The notes under the pieces were generated by a model. The model had not been told where the DNA came from. It searched no databases and was given only the letters and a program-made list of their open reading frames with translations. A program made the translations under genes and the position numbers. Below are positions 33,961 to 45,375 of a stretch of 64,000 nt of DNA, piece by piece. The stretch is taken from positions 126,440,480 to 126,504,479 of the forward strand of contig NC_089249.1 of NCBI RefSeq assembly GCF_963930625.1. The letters are read 5' to 3'. How positions within the stretch are numbered: position 1 is the stretch's first letter; every line of letters starts with the position of its first letter. Origin of the DNA: Muntiacus reevesi. Taxonomy: Eukaryota; Chordata; Mammalia; Artiodactyla; Cervidae.

Positions 33961-35832
33961 AAGAAATTTCATGGTCCATGGAAGCCACACAAACCACGAC
34001 TCCTACTTTACACTGCACTGGGCACATAGCGCTGCCTAGTTGTTAACTGGCATACAACCTTCACAGTAATGCCGAAAACCATCCCAGTTGGCTTCAATGG
34101 TTGCATCAGCGTCATAAATAAATGAGTAGCCAACATTCATCAACTTTATGATACTGTTATGTTCAACATCCAATAGAAGGCAAAGTTAATGAGTTGTAGC
34201 ATTTGAGAAGAGGGGATCTTTTAAAATTTATTTTATTTTATTTATTTTTGTCAAGAGACTAAGTGAAGTGGTAAACTTGGATCTTGAAAGTCTAGCATAA
34301 ATATGTCACTGATGTGTCTCTTTGGCATGATTTTAGGAAATGCAATTACAATGACATTTTGCATTCCATTAATCATTATTTCCCTAAGACTTTAGAAAAG
34401 CTGTCATTTACTGGTGTATTAGCATCATCATCATCAAAATTTTACAATAAAACTTTTGTTAGTTTAAAATACAGTTAAGACTCAGAGGCCAGCAATCATT
34501 GTCTAAAAATTAAACCATTTTACTACAATATGAAAAATTATTGCTATTCACTGGTAAAAAGATTTAACCTTTTATCCCACAGCTTTCTCAAAAGTCATAA
34601 AAAATCTAACTTATAAATAAAAATATTTATTTTTTGTGCAGTATATACAGTTTTTAGGTTGAGTTGATAATCTTTCTGAAAATAAAATAAATAAAGTACT
34701 GACTGCAAGATCTCTGTCTTTTATAAGCATTTTATCTTACCTAAAAATTCATAGCTGATACGAATTGTATGGCTTGTGGGAACGTATAAGAAGACTTTGA
34801 GAATTTGCCAAAGCAGTCTACTAGAAAGGAAACATCAATCATGCTATCTGCTATTTGATGAACTTTTGTTCATCCTTAACAAGGGTTACACAGCCTTGGG
34901 AAATTTGCCTTTTATGAAGCAGATTGAATCCTCTACCTATTTTGTGGATAAGTAATGGTTGTCTCCACAAGTCACACAAATGCATTCTCTTCCTTTTAAT
35001 GAGTGACTGAAACCCACCCATTAAAAACCTCCTTGACTCACTACTGACCATACTTTTGCTCTACCAGACTCTTCACTCCTATTACTATCACAAATCAGTG
35101 TCTGTCATGGCTATTTCTTGCCACGCAGTAACAAAGGTGGTGATCTCATTCTTTTCATTTGTCCCAAATGAGAATCTATGTTTTAAGGGTATGCAGAAAT
35201 GCCAGTGACCCAGCTTCAATCTGATAAAATTACTGGTGTTCTTGTCCTGCCCCTCTATGTTCAGGAGGACCTATAGTTGAAACTGTTTGGGACCGTGGAT
35301 GTCCGTGGCAAACTGGGTATTAGCGCGATTCACTAACAACACACATTTCGATCATTCCTCACGACAAATGATGTCAAACAAAGCAAAAGGCAAGAGCACT
35401 AGGACACATCTAGCAGGATTCAGTCCTCTCACTTAAAATGTGTGGACATGTGTCATGCCTATAATGGAGGTGCAGGAAAGTTCCTGCCTTATCTACTCTC
35501 GGTGTGGACTTACACTTGCTACATCAACCCTGCACTTCAGCAGTCTCTCAGGGAAATGCATTGGTTGTCTTCAATTTTTTATCACCACATAGGACACCAC
35601 TTTGAAATAAAGATCTAGCAGTAAATTTTTAGTTTCAGGGAATAACATATTCTGTATAGTTCTTGCAGTATTGGGCAGGACCTGGAATTTTTGTTTGTTT
35701 TTTGCTCTTAAAGGCATATTGCAAATCTAATAAAAATAAGCATCAGTAATAGATTTAAATCAACTAGAGTACTCCTTGGTGCAAGCATTATATAAACATT
35801 CATTGATATTATACAAGTCTATCACTAATTTT

Positions 35833-36716
35833 TTGGTTTTAGAAAAGGCAGAGGAACCAGAGATCAAATTGCCAACATCTGCTGGATCATCGAAAAAACA
35901 AGAGAGTTGCCAGGAGAAATATCAATAACCTCTGATATGCAGATGACACCACCCTTATGGCAGAAAGTGAAGAGGAACTAAAAAGCCTCTTGATGAAGGT
36001 GAAAGAGGAGAGTGAAAAAGTTGGCTTAAAGCTCAACATTCAGAAAACTAAGATCATAGCATCTGGTCCCATCACCTCATGGCAAATAGATGGGGAGACA
36101 GTGGAAACAGTGTCCGATTTTATTTTGGGGGGCTCCAAAATCACTGCAGATGGTGATTGCAACCATGAAATTAAAAGACTCTTACTCCTTGGAAGGAAAG
36201 TCATGACCAACCTAGATAGCATATTAAAAAGCAGAGATATTACTTTGCCAACAAAGGTCTGTCTAGTCAAGGCTATGGTTTTTCCAGTGGTCATGTATGG
36301 ATGTGAGAGTTGGACTGTGAAGAAAGCTGAGTGCTGAAAAACTGATGCTTTTGAACTGTGGTGTTGGAGAAGTCGCTTGAGAGTCCCTTGAACTGCAAGG
36401 AGATCCAACCAGTCCATCCTAAAGGAGATCAGTCCTGGGTGTTCATTGGAAGGACTGATGTTGAAGTTGAAACTCTAATACTTTTGCCACCTCATTCGAA
36501 GAGTTGACTCATTTGAAAAGACCCTGACGCTGGGAGGGATTGGGGGCAGGAAGAGACGGGGACGACACAAGATGAGATGGCTGGATGGCATCACCGACTC
36601 GATGGACATGAATTTGAGTAAACTCCAGGGGTTGATGATGGACAGAGAGGCCTGGCGTGCTGCAATTCAAGGGGTCGCAAACAGTCGGACATGACTGAGA
36701 GACTTAACTGAACTGG
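35833..36716 (+). mobile_element. BovB LINE, 5'-truncated and internally deleted, 11-bp duplication
   Basis: It begins with AGAAAAGGCAGAGGAACCAG. At 35907-35920 the text jumps from the region before RT motif A (AAGAGAGTT) to AGGAGAAATATCAATAACC, losing roughly 320 consensus bases. An open frame from 35957 follows (SEEELKSLLMKVKEESEKVG). The codon before the YADD box is TGA (35932-35934). TCACTAATTTT flanks the unit at 35822-35832 and 36717-36727. Confidence 0.92.
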
Positions 36717-36789
36717 TCACTAATTTTAGAAGATTGCTTATAATTTATAACTAGTGAATTGAAACAGCTTCAAAGATTTCCAAGCAGCA

Positions 36790-37560
36790 AACAAAATATT
36801 GTGATACCACCCTTGGTCCTGTAGTATAATAAAGAATTTGGGTGGCCATTGTCCCCTGGTTCCTGGGCAGTAGCCTCTAAGCCCTTGAAATTTCCCAAAT
36901 GATAAATGTGTCTATTATTCATGGTGGGCCCCTGGAATCAGGCCTGAGTTTATGCTAATGAGGTGACTCATGGTGGTCCCTTAAATAATTTCAGGATGGG
37001 GACAGGCCATGCTGGAAAGACCATTCACGTAATTAGTGGTTTGGAGCTTTGAACCACATGAGATCACCCTGATCTCCTGGAGGCCGAGAGTAATTCAGTA
37101 ATTCAATCAATCATGACTAGGCAATGAAACCTAATTAAAAACTCTGGACACTGAAAGCTTGGGTGAGCTTTTCTGGTTGATGCTGCACATTGATGTTTTG
37201 GGAGGTCAAAACATCTTGAAGACATGTAAACTTGATATTGTGGGACCCTCCCAGATCTTGCCCAAGGGTCTTGGGTCTCTTCCTTTGGCTAGACTGATTT
37301 GTATACCTACTCTACAACAAAACACTGAAGATAATGCTTTCCTGAGTTCTATGAGTCACTCTAGAGAATTATCAAACCTGAGGAGGTAGGAGGAATGTCT
37401 GAATTTATTTCCAGTTGGTCAGAAATGCAGGTGGCCTGAGAATCTCCAAGCTTGCAGTTAGTGTTTAAAGTGAGGGCAGTCCTATAGGAGACTGTGCCCT
37501 TAATCCATAAAATCTGAAATAACTGTGACCAGTTAGCATCAGAATTGTATTACAGGTCCC
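36790..37560 (+). repeat. Ancient interspersed repeat, family uncertain
   Basis: The text recalls a known mammalian repeat: GTTTATGCTAATGAGGTGAC, CTCTGGACACTGAAAGCTTG, AATTATCAAACCTGAGGAGG, GGTCAGAAATGCAGGTGG. I cannot name the family with confidence; an LTR or DNA-transposon relic is possible. A 76-codon frame at 37159-37389 is best seen as chance. Confidence 0.5.
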
Positions 37561-37763
37561 TTGTTAGATCTTTGCAGATATACATGTGAAAAGGTTAAGA
37601 AAGACTGGAAATATTATAAAAGTCCTGAACTGCTTTAGTTTCGGCATCCTGATATTGATCTTACACATGATGGAATTTGTGATCAAGATACCATTTTCAT
37701 ACCTTTAAAAGGCAGTCAGAGGATATATGTGAACTAAGTCATGGTGGATACCATAGGCATTAT

Positions 37764-37977
37764 GCTCGTTCGGGTTGAGGCACTCAGTCATGTCCAACTC
37801 TGTAGCCCCATGGACTGTAGCCTGCCAGACTCCTCTATCCATGGGATTTTTCAGGCAAGAATACTGGAGGGGGTTGCCATTTCCTACTCCAGGGGACCTT
37901 CCTGTCCTGGGATCGAACCAGCATCTCCTGCATCATCAGGTGGATTCTTTAGCACTGACCACCTGGGAATCCCACCC
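37764..37977 (-). mobile_element. Bov-tA SINE
   Basis: A reverse copy runs from GTTCGGGTTGAGGCACTCAG to the head ending CACCTGGGAATCCCACCC. TAGGCATTAT at 37754-37763 and TAGGCATAAT at 37978-37987 are the duplicated target with one later mismatch. Confidence 0.9.
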
Positions 37978-38989
37978 TAGGCATAATCACTAGCAAAAAA
38001 ATTCTTGCATTTGTTCAAAGTATAGAGTTTTAGATAAAGTTATTATGATTCCTTTCTGATTGGCATAAGATAAATACTTTATTAGAAAAGTATAAAGGAT
38101 GGAATCAGAAAAAACCTTAAAAATCATATACCTTGGCTGTTTGTTTCACAGGGAATAAAATAACTAAGGAAAAGGACATTAAGTGATTTGCTCAATAGCT
38201 ATTTAACATCGGAGCTGGGACTAGATCTGTAACATCTCAAATCACACTGTGATGTCCAAACTCCTTGTGGTGAAACATGTTCAGTTACCAAGGCAGATAA
38301 ATTGTAGTCTAGTTGTTTTGCCAGTGAGAGAGAGCGAAAAATAGCTATGTGGGATACAATCACATGCTTTGTCTTTCTTCTGTTGATCATTAAAGTAGCA
38401 CTTTTCATATTTTCTTTACATTTCAGCTGACTTACCAAACAAAAGAGGTAGCCAATGCAGAAAACCACTCATTTTATAAGCATTTATAAAGCATCCATTA
38501 TAAATCATATATTATAAATCTGTACTAGGTACTTAGAGATGTCAAGATTAATTATTAAGCCCCTCTTTTCTAGTGAGGAGAACTTGATCCTTCATTAAAA
38601 AATAAACACAGTTGTATAAGTCCCATGGTGACAGCCATGAGAAAGCACAGAGAAGAAGGCTGGGGATATCACGGGTGGGTCTTCTCTGACCAACTAAGGA
38701 ATTCGGCCATTATTCTGTAAGCCTGACAAGCCATTAAATGGTTTTAAGCAAAACAAAACAAACAACAACAACAAAAAAAAACGGAGGATAAAAACAAAAT
38801 CTTCCCTATTGCATATTTCCCTAATGCACACACGGGATATGACTGCCAACTTGCTTGACGCTCTCAATAGAAATGTTTTCTCATCTTGCTGCTTTTCTTT
38901 CCACATAGCTCAACAACCTCAGTGGTTTTGCTAAAACTATGAAGAAAGCCAGGTACACTCTAATTTAGTATTTGTTCAATCTCTATCAT

Positions 38990-39253
38990 GCTGCTGCTGT
39001 TGCTGCTAAATCAGTTCAGTCACTGATCCCATAGACGGCAGCCCACCAGGCTCCCCCGTGCCTGGGATTCTCCAGGCAAGAACACTGGAGCGGGTTGCCA
39101 TTTCCTTCTCCAACACATGAAAGTGAAAAGTGAAAGTGAAGTCGCTCAGTCGTGTCCGACTCAGCAACCCCATGGACTGCAGCCCACCAGGCTCCTCTGT
39201 CCATGGGATTTTCCAGGCAAGAGTACTGGGGTGGGGTGCCATCGCCTTCTCCG
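38990..39253 (-). mobile_element. BOV-A2 dimeric SINE with 12-bp duplication
   Basis: Two reverse BovA units are joined by GAAAGTGAAAAGTGAAAGTG. The 3' end begins with a CTG trinucleotide run. AATCTCTATCAT flanks it at 38978-38989 and 39254-39265, an exact match that suggests a recent insertion. Confidence 0.95.
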
Positions 39254-39344
39254 AATCTCTATCATAGAAGTCTTATAATAAAGAAGGTAGAACCAGTTCC
39301 TTGTCTGAACAGTTAAAACTCAGTTCTGCAATTCCTGGCTCAAG

Positions 39345-39605
39345 TGAGAATCATGATGGAATCTGAACCAGGCAGGCAGGAAAGGAATCAGGTACGCGCC
39401 TGAGTGTGCCTTCCAGAGCCCCTGCACGCCTGTGGCCCACCGCGTCTCCAAGGCACCGCCCAGGGAGAAACCACGTCAGAGATTTCTGGTCGCAGAACAC
39501 CTTCCAACACACAGCTCTCCGTTCCATAAGGAACGTGGGAGGCGTGCTGCTGTTCGCAGAATCCTTGGGTAGCTCCTCAGGATTCCAGGGACGAAGAATA
39601 ATACA
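39345..39605. other. Small CpG-rich patch in the intron
   Basis: About 14 CpGs fall in some 200 bases (TACGCGCC, CACCGCGTC, CACCGCCC, CCACGTCAG, GTCGCAG, AACGTGGGAGGCGTG). The surroundings are AT-rich and CpG-poor. Open frames exist on both strands (39351-39623 minus, 39406-39633 plus), but I recognise neither product. It could be a young CpG-bearing insert, a promoter/enhancer or a retrocopy fragment. I see no flanking duplication. Confidence 0.4.
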
Positions 39606-40154
39606 GTCCATCAAAACAAACACACAAGTATAAATTATTTACACAAAAAATTAATTCAGTCTTGGTTTAGAGGCCTAGCAGTTAAGGCTATCAGTTTATG
39701 ATCCAGAGCTAAAGCCAAACTGAGGGACATCCTAAAACTAATGAGAAAAACTCTTCAAAAGTGTCAAATCCATAAAAGACAAGGAAAGACCATGAAATTG
39801 TCACAGAGACAAAGGAGACATGACCAAGGAGTCACATCAGTGTAATACTGGATCTCAGATTGGACCTGGAACAGAAAATGGTCTTAAGTAGACTCCAAAT
39901 AGAGTTTATATTTAAGTTAATTATATCATACCAATGTGATTTTCTTAGTTTTGATAATTATTCTATGGTAAAGCAAGATGTTAACATTAGGGGAAGCAAG
40001 GTGAAGGATTTATTTGCAACTATTAGTAAATCTATATATATTTTTTAAAACAAAAGCTTATATGGTTTTTGGGGTTTTGGGGGGGTCTTTTTGCAGTTGT
40101 TCTGTTTGGGGAGGTTTTAGCTCCTTGTTGTTGTTGTTGTTTAGTTTTTAAAGG

Positions 40155-40225
40155 AATATACGTTTATGGAAAAAACCACTACAATATTGTAAAGTAATTA
40201 GCCTCCAACTAATATGAATAAATGG
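40155..40225 (+). mobile_element. Short ruminant L1 3' end
   Basis: AAACCACTACAATATTGTAA, then TAATTAGCCTCCAACTAAT, matches the tail of the younger L1 at 47.8 kb in reverse. A (GTT)n run lies just upstream (40127-40143). Confidence 0.7.
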
Positions 40226-40234
40226 GGGAAAAAC

Positions 40235-40690
40235 AGGAATATAGGTTTTAGAGTCAAAGTCTTGGGTTTAAAACTTAGTTCTATTTCTTACTAGCAATGT
40301 AGCCTTGGGCAACATCCTTAATCTCCTTTAATCTCTACACTTTACTTTCATTATCAGTAAAATGGGAATGAGCTTCCCCAATGGTTCAGAAGGTAAAGAA
40401 TCTGACTGTTATGCAGGAGACCAGGAGAGGTGAGTTTCGTGGTAGGGTTGGGAAGATCTGCTGGGGAAGAAAATGGCAACCCACTCCAGTATTCTTGCCT
40501 GGGAACTCCCATGGACAGAGGAACCTGGTGGGCTACAATACATAGGGTTGCAAAGGGTCAGATATAACCAAGAATGCAATCTGACATTTGAAAATGGGAA
40601 TAATAAAAACATATTTCTAAGTGAATAAGGTTAAATAAGGTATTTAAACACAGTATTGTGTCAGGTACATAAATTCCTACAAAGTTATAT
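40235..40690 (-). repeat. MIR relic split by a SINE
   Basis: Antisense MIR text: GTCTTGGGTTTAAAACTTAG, GCCTTGGGCAACATCCTTAA, ATCAGTAAAATGGGAAT. It resumes after the SINE with GGGAATAATAAAAAC and TTAAATAAGGTATTTAAACA. Confidence 0.7.
40370..40590 (+). mobile_element. Bov-tA SINE nested in a MIR, 11-bp duplication
   Basis: The head GAGCTTCCCCAATGGTTCAG and the tail ending GGGTTGCAAAGGGTCAGATA are present. AAAATGGGAAT flanks it at 40359-40369 and 40591-40601. This target is itself a MIR motif. Confidence 0.93.
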
Positions 40691-41552
40691 CTAGTATTTA
40701 CTAATGAACATTACCATAATTATTAAATTTACCATTATCATTGTTGTTATATTATTAAGATTTTCTGGTTCTGGAGTCACTTCAAGAACTAATAAATAAA
40801 TGGGCAGTGGTATTATAGATAGCATATATTTACTCTCTTGCTCATTCCACAGGAGTCAGAAGGAGTAAACGGGTTCCAGTATCTTCCGGGCTAAATTAAT
40901 TAATCAAGCCTAGGGTATATAACATTGCTGAGTGTGGTGTGAGAGGTGTGGAGGCTGAAGTGGACAAGTACATGGATGGAGGCAACTTCACCAGCCTATA
41001 ACAAATGCCCTCATCAATTTATATAATTCTCTTTCAATGAACAGATGATTATCCTCAATAAGCTACTACACCGGCTGCCTGAAAGGTACCATCAAGATTA
41101 AGAAATCCATGAATTGTTGTAAACTGTCAGTTACAACCATATCTTTCTGTTCCAAAGAGCTGATGAGATTTTGTCTTCAGAAATCTGGTATTGATATTTT
41201 TGCTGAATTGGAGGCCACTTTTAGAAATACTAGGAGTACAGTTCCCAAGAGTTAAGAGTGTATCAGGACAGCATTTGAATAAATGAGTGACTGAGTACTT
41301 TAAAAACCTTCTGGACCCATTCTTTAAACAATGAAACATAGACAGTCCCTGATTTACAAACTTTTGAAATATCACTCATTTATCAGTTACTTTTTAGAGT
41401 ACAGAATACAGCTCACATAACAATGCAGAATCAAATTTAAAATATTTTGCACTGACACAAAATATTAACTAAAATAAAATTCTGTTGCAATATTAGTAAT
41501 CCTTACACACACACAAAGTTATTTTGTAAATTGAACTTTATATCATAACAAA

Positions 41553-41742
41553 GGGCTTCCCTGATTGCTCAGTTAGTAAAGAATCCACCTACAAGGCAGG
41601 AGACCCCGGTTCAATTCCTGGGTCGGGAAGATTCGCTGGAGAAGGGACAGACTACCCACTCCTGTGTTCTTGGGCTTCCCTTGTGGCTCAGCTGGTAGAG
41701 ATTCCACCTGCAATATGGGAGACCTGGGTTCCATCCCTGGGT
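41553..41742 (+). mobile_element. Dimeric-head Bov-tA SINE, 3'-truncated
   Basis: Two consecutive tRNA-Glu-like heads each start with GGGCTTCCCT (41553 and 41672) and keep A- and B-box-like motifs, for example CGGTTCAATTCCTGGG. The usual Bov body and tail are absent after the second head. Confidence 0.85.
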
Positions 41743-41984
41743 TCTGACCCTTAGAGTCCCGATATTCTAGTTAATCCTAACACACTTATATTGTCCTTCA
41801 CATTCTCCTTTTCCCCAGATGCTATTCTCCAAAGTAGAATTTTTATTCCTGACCACCTCCCCATGAGCTCTGAATTGAACTGTTTCTCCTCTTTCGACTG
41901 CTTCAGGGTACTGGCCACCTTGGATTCAGGCTCTAAAGATATAACTCCCTAATTTTACAACTTTTTAAAGATGTAAGTGAGACT

Positions 41985-42380
41985 TCTGGTAGAAAGGAGA
42001 GGGAAGTCTACAAACCAGTTTAATCTGTCTGTAGGACAATTTGGCAAAATATATCATATGTCTTTATAAGATATTTTCCCTTGAAACTATCAATTTTATG
42101 TCTACAAATTTATTCTAAGGGAGTAAATAGGAAGAGTGTGCAAAAATCCACAGGAGTCTCACCTCAGTGTTGTTTGTAAACAGAAAGCAACCTCTAGAAA
42201 AACAGAAGCAACCTCTAATAAGCAGTAATTTGTAAAATAGGTTATAGAATAGCTACAAAATGGGACAGTGTGCAGCCATTAAAATGATGTTGCCTAAGAA
42301 TGCTTACAGAAAAGACAAAATATTTACATTGTAGTTAAAATAAAGAAAATTACAAAATAGTAGCATTTTAGTTTGATTAC
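41985..42380 (+). mobile_element. Ancient L1 fragment
   Basis: Decayed ORF2 3'/3' UTR text: TTTATTCTAAGGGAGTAAAT, CAGTGTTGTTTGTAAACAG, CAAAATGGGACAGTGTGCAG, CCATTAAAATGATGTTG. The GCAACCTCTA segment appears twice, as a short local duplication. Confidence 0.6.
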
Positions 42381-42384
42381 AATA

Positions 42385-42570
42385 GTAATGACAATAGCTG
42401 AAATTTACCGCATAATTACTACATGCCTTCTGAAATAGGTACTACTAATAATCCCATTTTAATTACAAGGAAAAAGAGACAAAATAAAATTAATCAACTT
42501 GCCCAAGGTCAAACGGTTAGCAAAGACAATCTGACTCCCAAAATCACACATATAATACAGCCTCTCTAAT
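42385..42570 (+). repeat. MIR relic
   Basis: AATGACAATAGCTGAAATTT, GAAATAGGTACTACTAATAA and CTTGCCCAAGGTCAAACGGT follow the MIR order. Confidence 0.7.
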
Positions 42571-43169
42571 ACATGTGTATATGCTTTGAGAAAAGCATGG
42601 AAGAATTTAACAGAAAGATAACAGTACTTAACAGAGGTTGGGTATGTACCTGCCATAAGCAGAATTTCTAGACTGACCCCTAAAGATATTCCAACCCAAT
42701 CCAATGTAATGAGATGTGCCTCCCATGATTATGCTATATTATAATAAGGTACATGGACCTTAACACAGTGAGATTGTCCAGGTGGACCTAATCTAATCAC
42801 AAGAGCTCCGCTAAAAGCATAGAACTTTCTTCAGCAGGTAGGAAGGAGTCAGCGAGATCCCAAGGATTCAGTGTACAATTTCTGCTTTATTGATGGAGGG
42901 GACCACATGAGAAGAGAGGTCAGCTGCCTCTAAGACCAGAGAGCAGCCCCCAGCTGACAGCCAGGAAATAGGAACCTCAAATCTATGGCTGTAAGGAACT
43001 GGGCTCTGACAACAACCAGAATCAGTTTGGCAGAGGATTCTTTCCCCAGGCCTCTAGGCTGGAGCCCAACCTCACTCTTACTTTGATGTCATTCTCAGGG
43101 CAGAAAACCCAGGTGAATTCACCCAGACTTCTGATCTCCAGAACTGCGACGTAACAATGTTGGCAATTT

Positions 43170-43452
43170 CACACTGCTAGGAAGGACTTATGTTGAAGCT
43201 GAAACTCCAATACTTTGGCCACCTGATGTGAAGACCTGACTCATTTGAAAAGATCCTGATGCTGGGAAAGACTGAAGGCAGGAGGAGAAGGGGACGACAG
43301 AGGATGAGATGGTTGGATGGCATCACTGACTCGATGGACATGAGATTGAGTAAACTCCGGGAGTTGGTGATAGACAGGGCAGCCTGGCGTGCTGTTGTCC
43401 ATGGGGTCGCAAAGAGTCGGACACGACTGAAGTGACTGAACTGAGCTGAATT
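43170..43452 (+). mobile_element. BovB LINE, 3'-end fragment
   Basis: The text GAAGCTGAAACTCCAATACT through GGGGTCGCAAAGAGTCGG and TGACTGAACTGAGCTGAA is the BovB terminus, 5'-truncated. Confidence 0.93.
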
Positions 43453-43454
43453 CA

Positions 43455-43506
43455 TTTCAGTTCAGTCACTCAGTCGTATCTGATTCAGTCCATGGACTGC
43501 AGCAAA
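43455..43506 (-). mobile_element. Reverse BovB/BOV-A tail facing the previous copy
   Basis: TTTCAGTTCAGTCACTCAGT, then GATTCAGTCCATGGACTGC, is the reverse of a BovB 3' end. It lies tail-to-tail with the plus-strand copy, separated by only a few bases. Confidence 0.85.
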
Positions 43507-43639
43507 TGAATCAGTTCTTCTTTTTAAGCCACTCGGCTAAGTTTGTGTGAAATTGTTATCTAGTAATAGAAAACTAGAGTACTCACAAGGGACTTAGAAT
43601 TAGGAAACAATAAAATTTATATATTAAAAACCTACAACA

Positions 43640-44160
43640 GCATTATACTTGAAGGAGAAAATCAAGTACAGACACTTTTTAAGATCTGGAACAAGGTAAG
43701 GGCATCTGTTTTTACTACCATTGCCTGAGTATTGTAATTCCTGGCCAATGCTAGGAATTATAGCCAAAGCTCATTTTTTAAATGAGGTATATAAGAATTA
43801 GAAAAGAAGAGCTCAAACTTTGTCATCTTGAAATGATTAGAATCAATAAGTGATTGGAAGCAATAAGTTTATCAAAGTTGCTGAATACATGACCAAGTCA
43901 GAAAGATAGAAAACTTTTCTCTACACTGACATTACCAACCAAAAAATATAAGAGAAAACTCATTCAAAAGAGCATAGAAATTATAAACTATCTAGGAATT
44001 TACTTAAACAAGAAATAAACATGCCCAATAAATGCCCTTACATTTTTTACCTCTCCTTTTCCATATTTTCCAAAATTTATTTAATGGACACATATGGCTT
44101 TGCTAATAAAAATATACCATATCAATGGCGATACTCAAAATATTTAGAACATTGGTACCA
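43640..44160 (+). mobile_element. Old L1 ORF2 fragment
   Basis: CAACAGCATTATACTTGAAG, ATTCCTGGCCAATGCTAGG, GAAAGATAGAAAACTTTTCT, and TAAACTATCTAGGAATTTAC resemble decayed L1 ORF2 coding sequence. Stops are frequent. Confidence 0.6.
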
Positions 44161-44181
44161 ATCAGAATGGCATGGGCAATA

Positions 44182-44231
44182 AAGAAGTCGCTCAGAAAAA
44201 AAAAAAAAAAGAAGAAGAAGAAGTCGCTCAG
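44182..44231 (+). mobile_element. Poly(A)-only insertion flanked by a 14-bp direct repeat
   Basis: AAGAAGTCGCTCAG occurs at 44182-44195 and exactly again at 44218-44231. Between them are 15 A and GAAGAAG, 22 bases in all. The structure equals a retrotransposon tail with target duplications but no element body. Confidence 0.75.
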
Positions 44232-44544
44232 CCATTCAGGTATTTGACAGGTAAAGAAGAGCCTCACAACCTCTAATTGTTAATTATTGTATTTCTGTCC
44301 CTGAATTGGCTGGGAAGAACAAACTTCAGCCTTACACTTTATTTGAAAATTTTCTCTCAATTAATTATTTTTTCCTGTACTCACAAAGAAAGAGAGGACA
44401 ATTAAATCAATAAGGCAAGCTGGCTTACTTTAAAAACACATGAAAGAAACAAACAAAAAAAACACAACTGGCATAGAAGGGAAAAGGCTATGTTTACATG
44501 GTTTCACATGGGATGGAGAATGAAAGAGTAATAAAGCAAAACTA

Positions 44545-44664
44545 GGGAATTCCCTGGCGGTCCAGTGATCAGAACTCAGTGCTTTCACTGTAGTGACCTG
44601 GGTTCAACCCCTGGTCAGGGAATTAAGATCCCACAGGTTTCATGGCTCAACAAAAAAAAAAAAA
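44545..44664 (+). mobile_element. CHR SINE
   Basis: GGGAATTCCCTGGCGGTCCA, a CTTTCACTGTAGTGACCTGG segment, B-box-like GGTTCAACCCCTGG, AATTAAGATCCCACAGG and a 12-A tail. It is a complete short CHR copy. 44665-45220 holds only chance open frames. Confidence 0.88.
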
Positions 44665-45224
44665 GTAAAATCAGCCCATGTGGCCTGCACATGATGGGCA
44701 GGCTGAGCATCTTATCCTGCCTGAGGGAACAGAGTAGAAAACGTATGGCTCAGATTACATGTCCCCCAGGAACTCAGTCATTCAGAAATGCAAACAGGAG
44801 GGCCTTGCCGTTACTTGCCTTCAAATTATGAAATGACCAGATTTAAAAATCCTTGGAGCTTGATTTTCAGACTTCGGAGAAAGCAAAAAGACAGTAATTA
44901 AAGCATGTGAGCATATTAAGTAAGTACTTTTATGAAATCCACCAGAGTGGTAAGTGTAACAAAAAGTAACTTAAGAGGTCAAATTGGTTTTTTTCTTTTA
45001 ATCACAATGCTGGTATCCCCAACAGATAGCTTGTTTCTCTTAATTCAGAATTGTTTTAGAATGTCAACACATGACTTCTAAAAACATGCCATCTCAGAAT
45101 TTTGCACTTACTCCTTTCCATCTTTGGAGAGTTTTCAAAATATTATTCGTGCAACTAGTTCACTATCAAACATCAATGGTGCCTAACAATAGTTGGCCTT
45201 GCACAAAGTCATAAAATATTTAAA

Positions 45225-45375
45225 ACTGAGAAAATGCACATATCCACTTTACAAAACAGAAACAGACTCACAAACTTAGAGAATGAATTTATGGTTACCA
45301 GAGGGGAAGGGATAGATTGGGAGTTTGGGGTTAACATGTACACACTGCTATATTTAAAACAGATAATCAATGAGG
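45225..45375 (+). mobile_element. L1 3' UTR fragment
   Basis: CAGAAACAGACTCACAAACT, TATGGTTACCAGAGGGGAAG and GGGGTTAACATGTACACACT match the artiodactyl L1 3' UTR. It breaks off at AACAGATAATCAATGAGG. 45380-46630 shows no recognisable gene. Confidence 0.8.

Larger units (their letters stand above)
42630..43600 (+). mobile_element. Old MLT-type LTR interrupted by BovB
   Basis: GTAATGAGATGTGCCTCCCA, TCAGCTGCCTCTAAGACC, CAGCCCCCAGCTGACAGCCA, GGCTCTGACAACAACCAGAA and, after a BovB insert, TTTTTAAGCCACTCGGCTAA with TAATAGAAAACTAGAG match a mammalian MaLR LTR. The break at about 43160-43506 is BovB. Confidence 0.65.

Noticed and set aside
35957..36337. A 126-codon open frame as a possible active BovB protein
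   Set aside because: It lacks the endonuclease, RT motif A and the YADD box, and is preceded by a stop. It is a fragment.
41553..41640. tRNA-Glu gene
   Set aside because: The A/B-box-like heads belong to Bov-tA SINEs. The acceptor stem and anticodon arm are not intact, and dozens of related copies exist.
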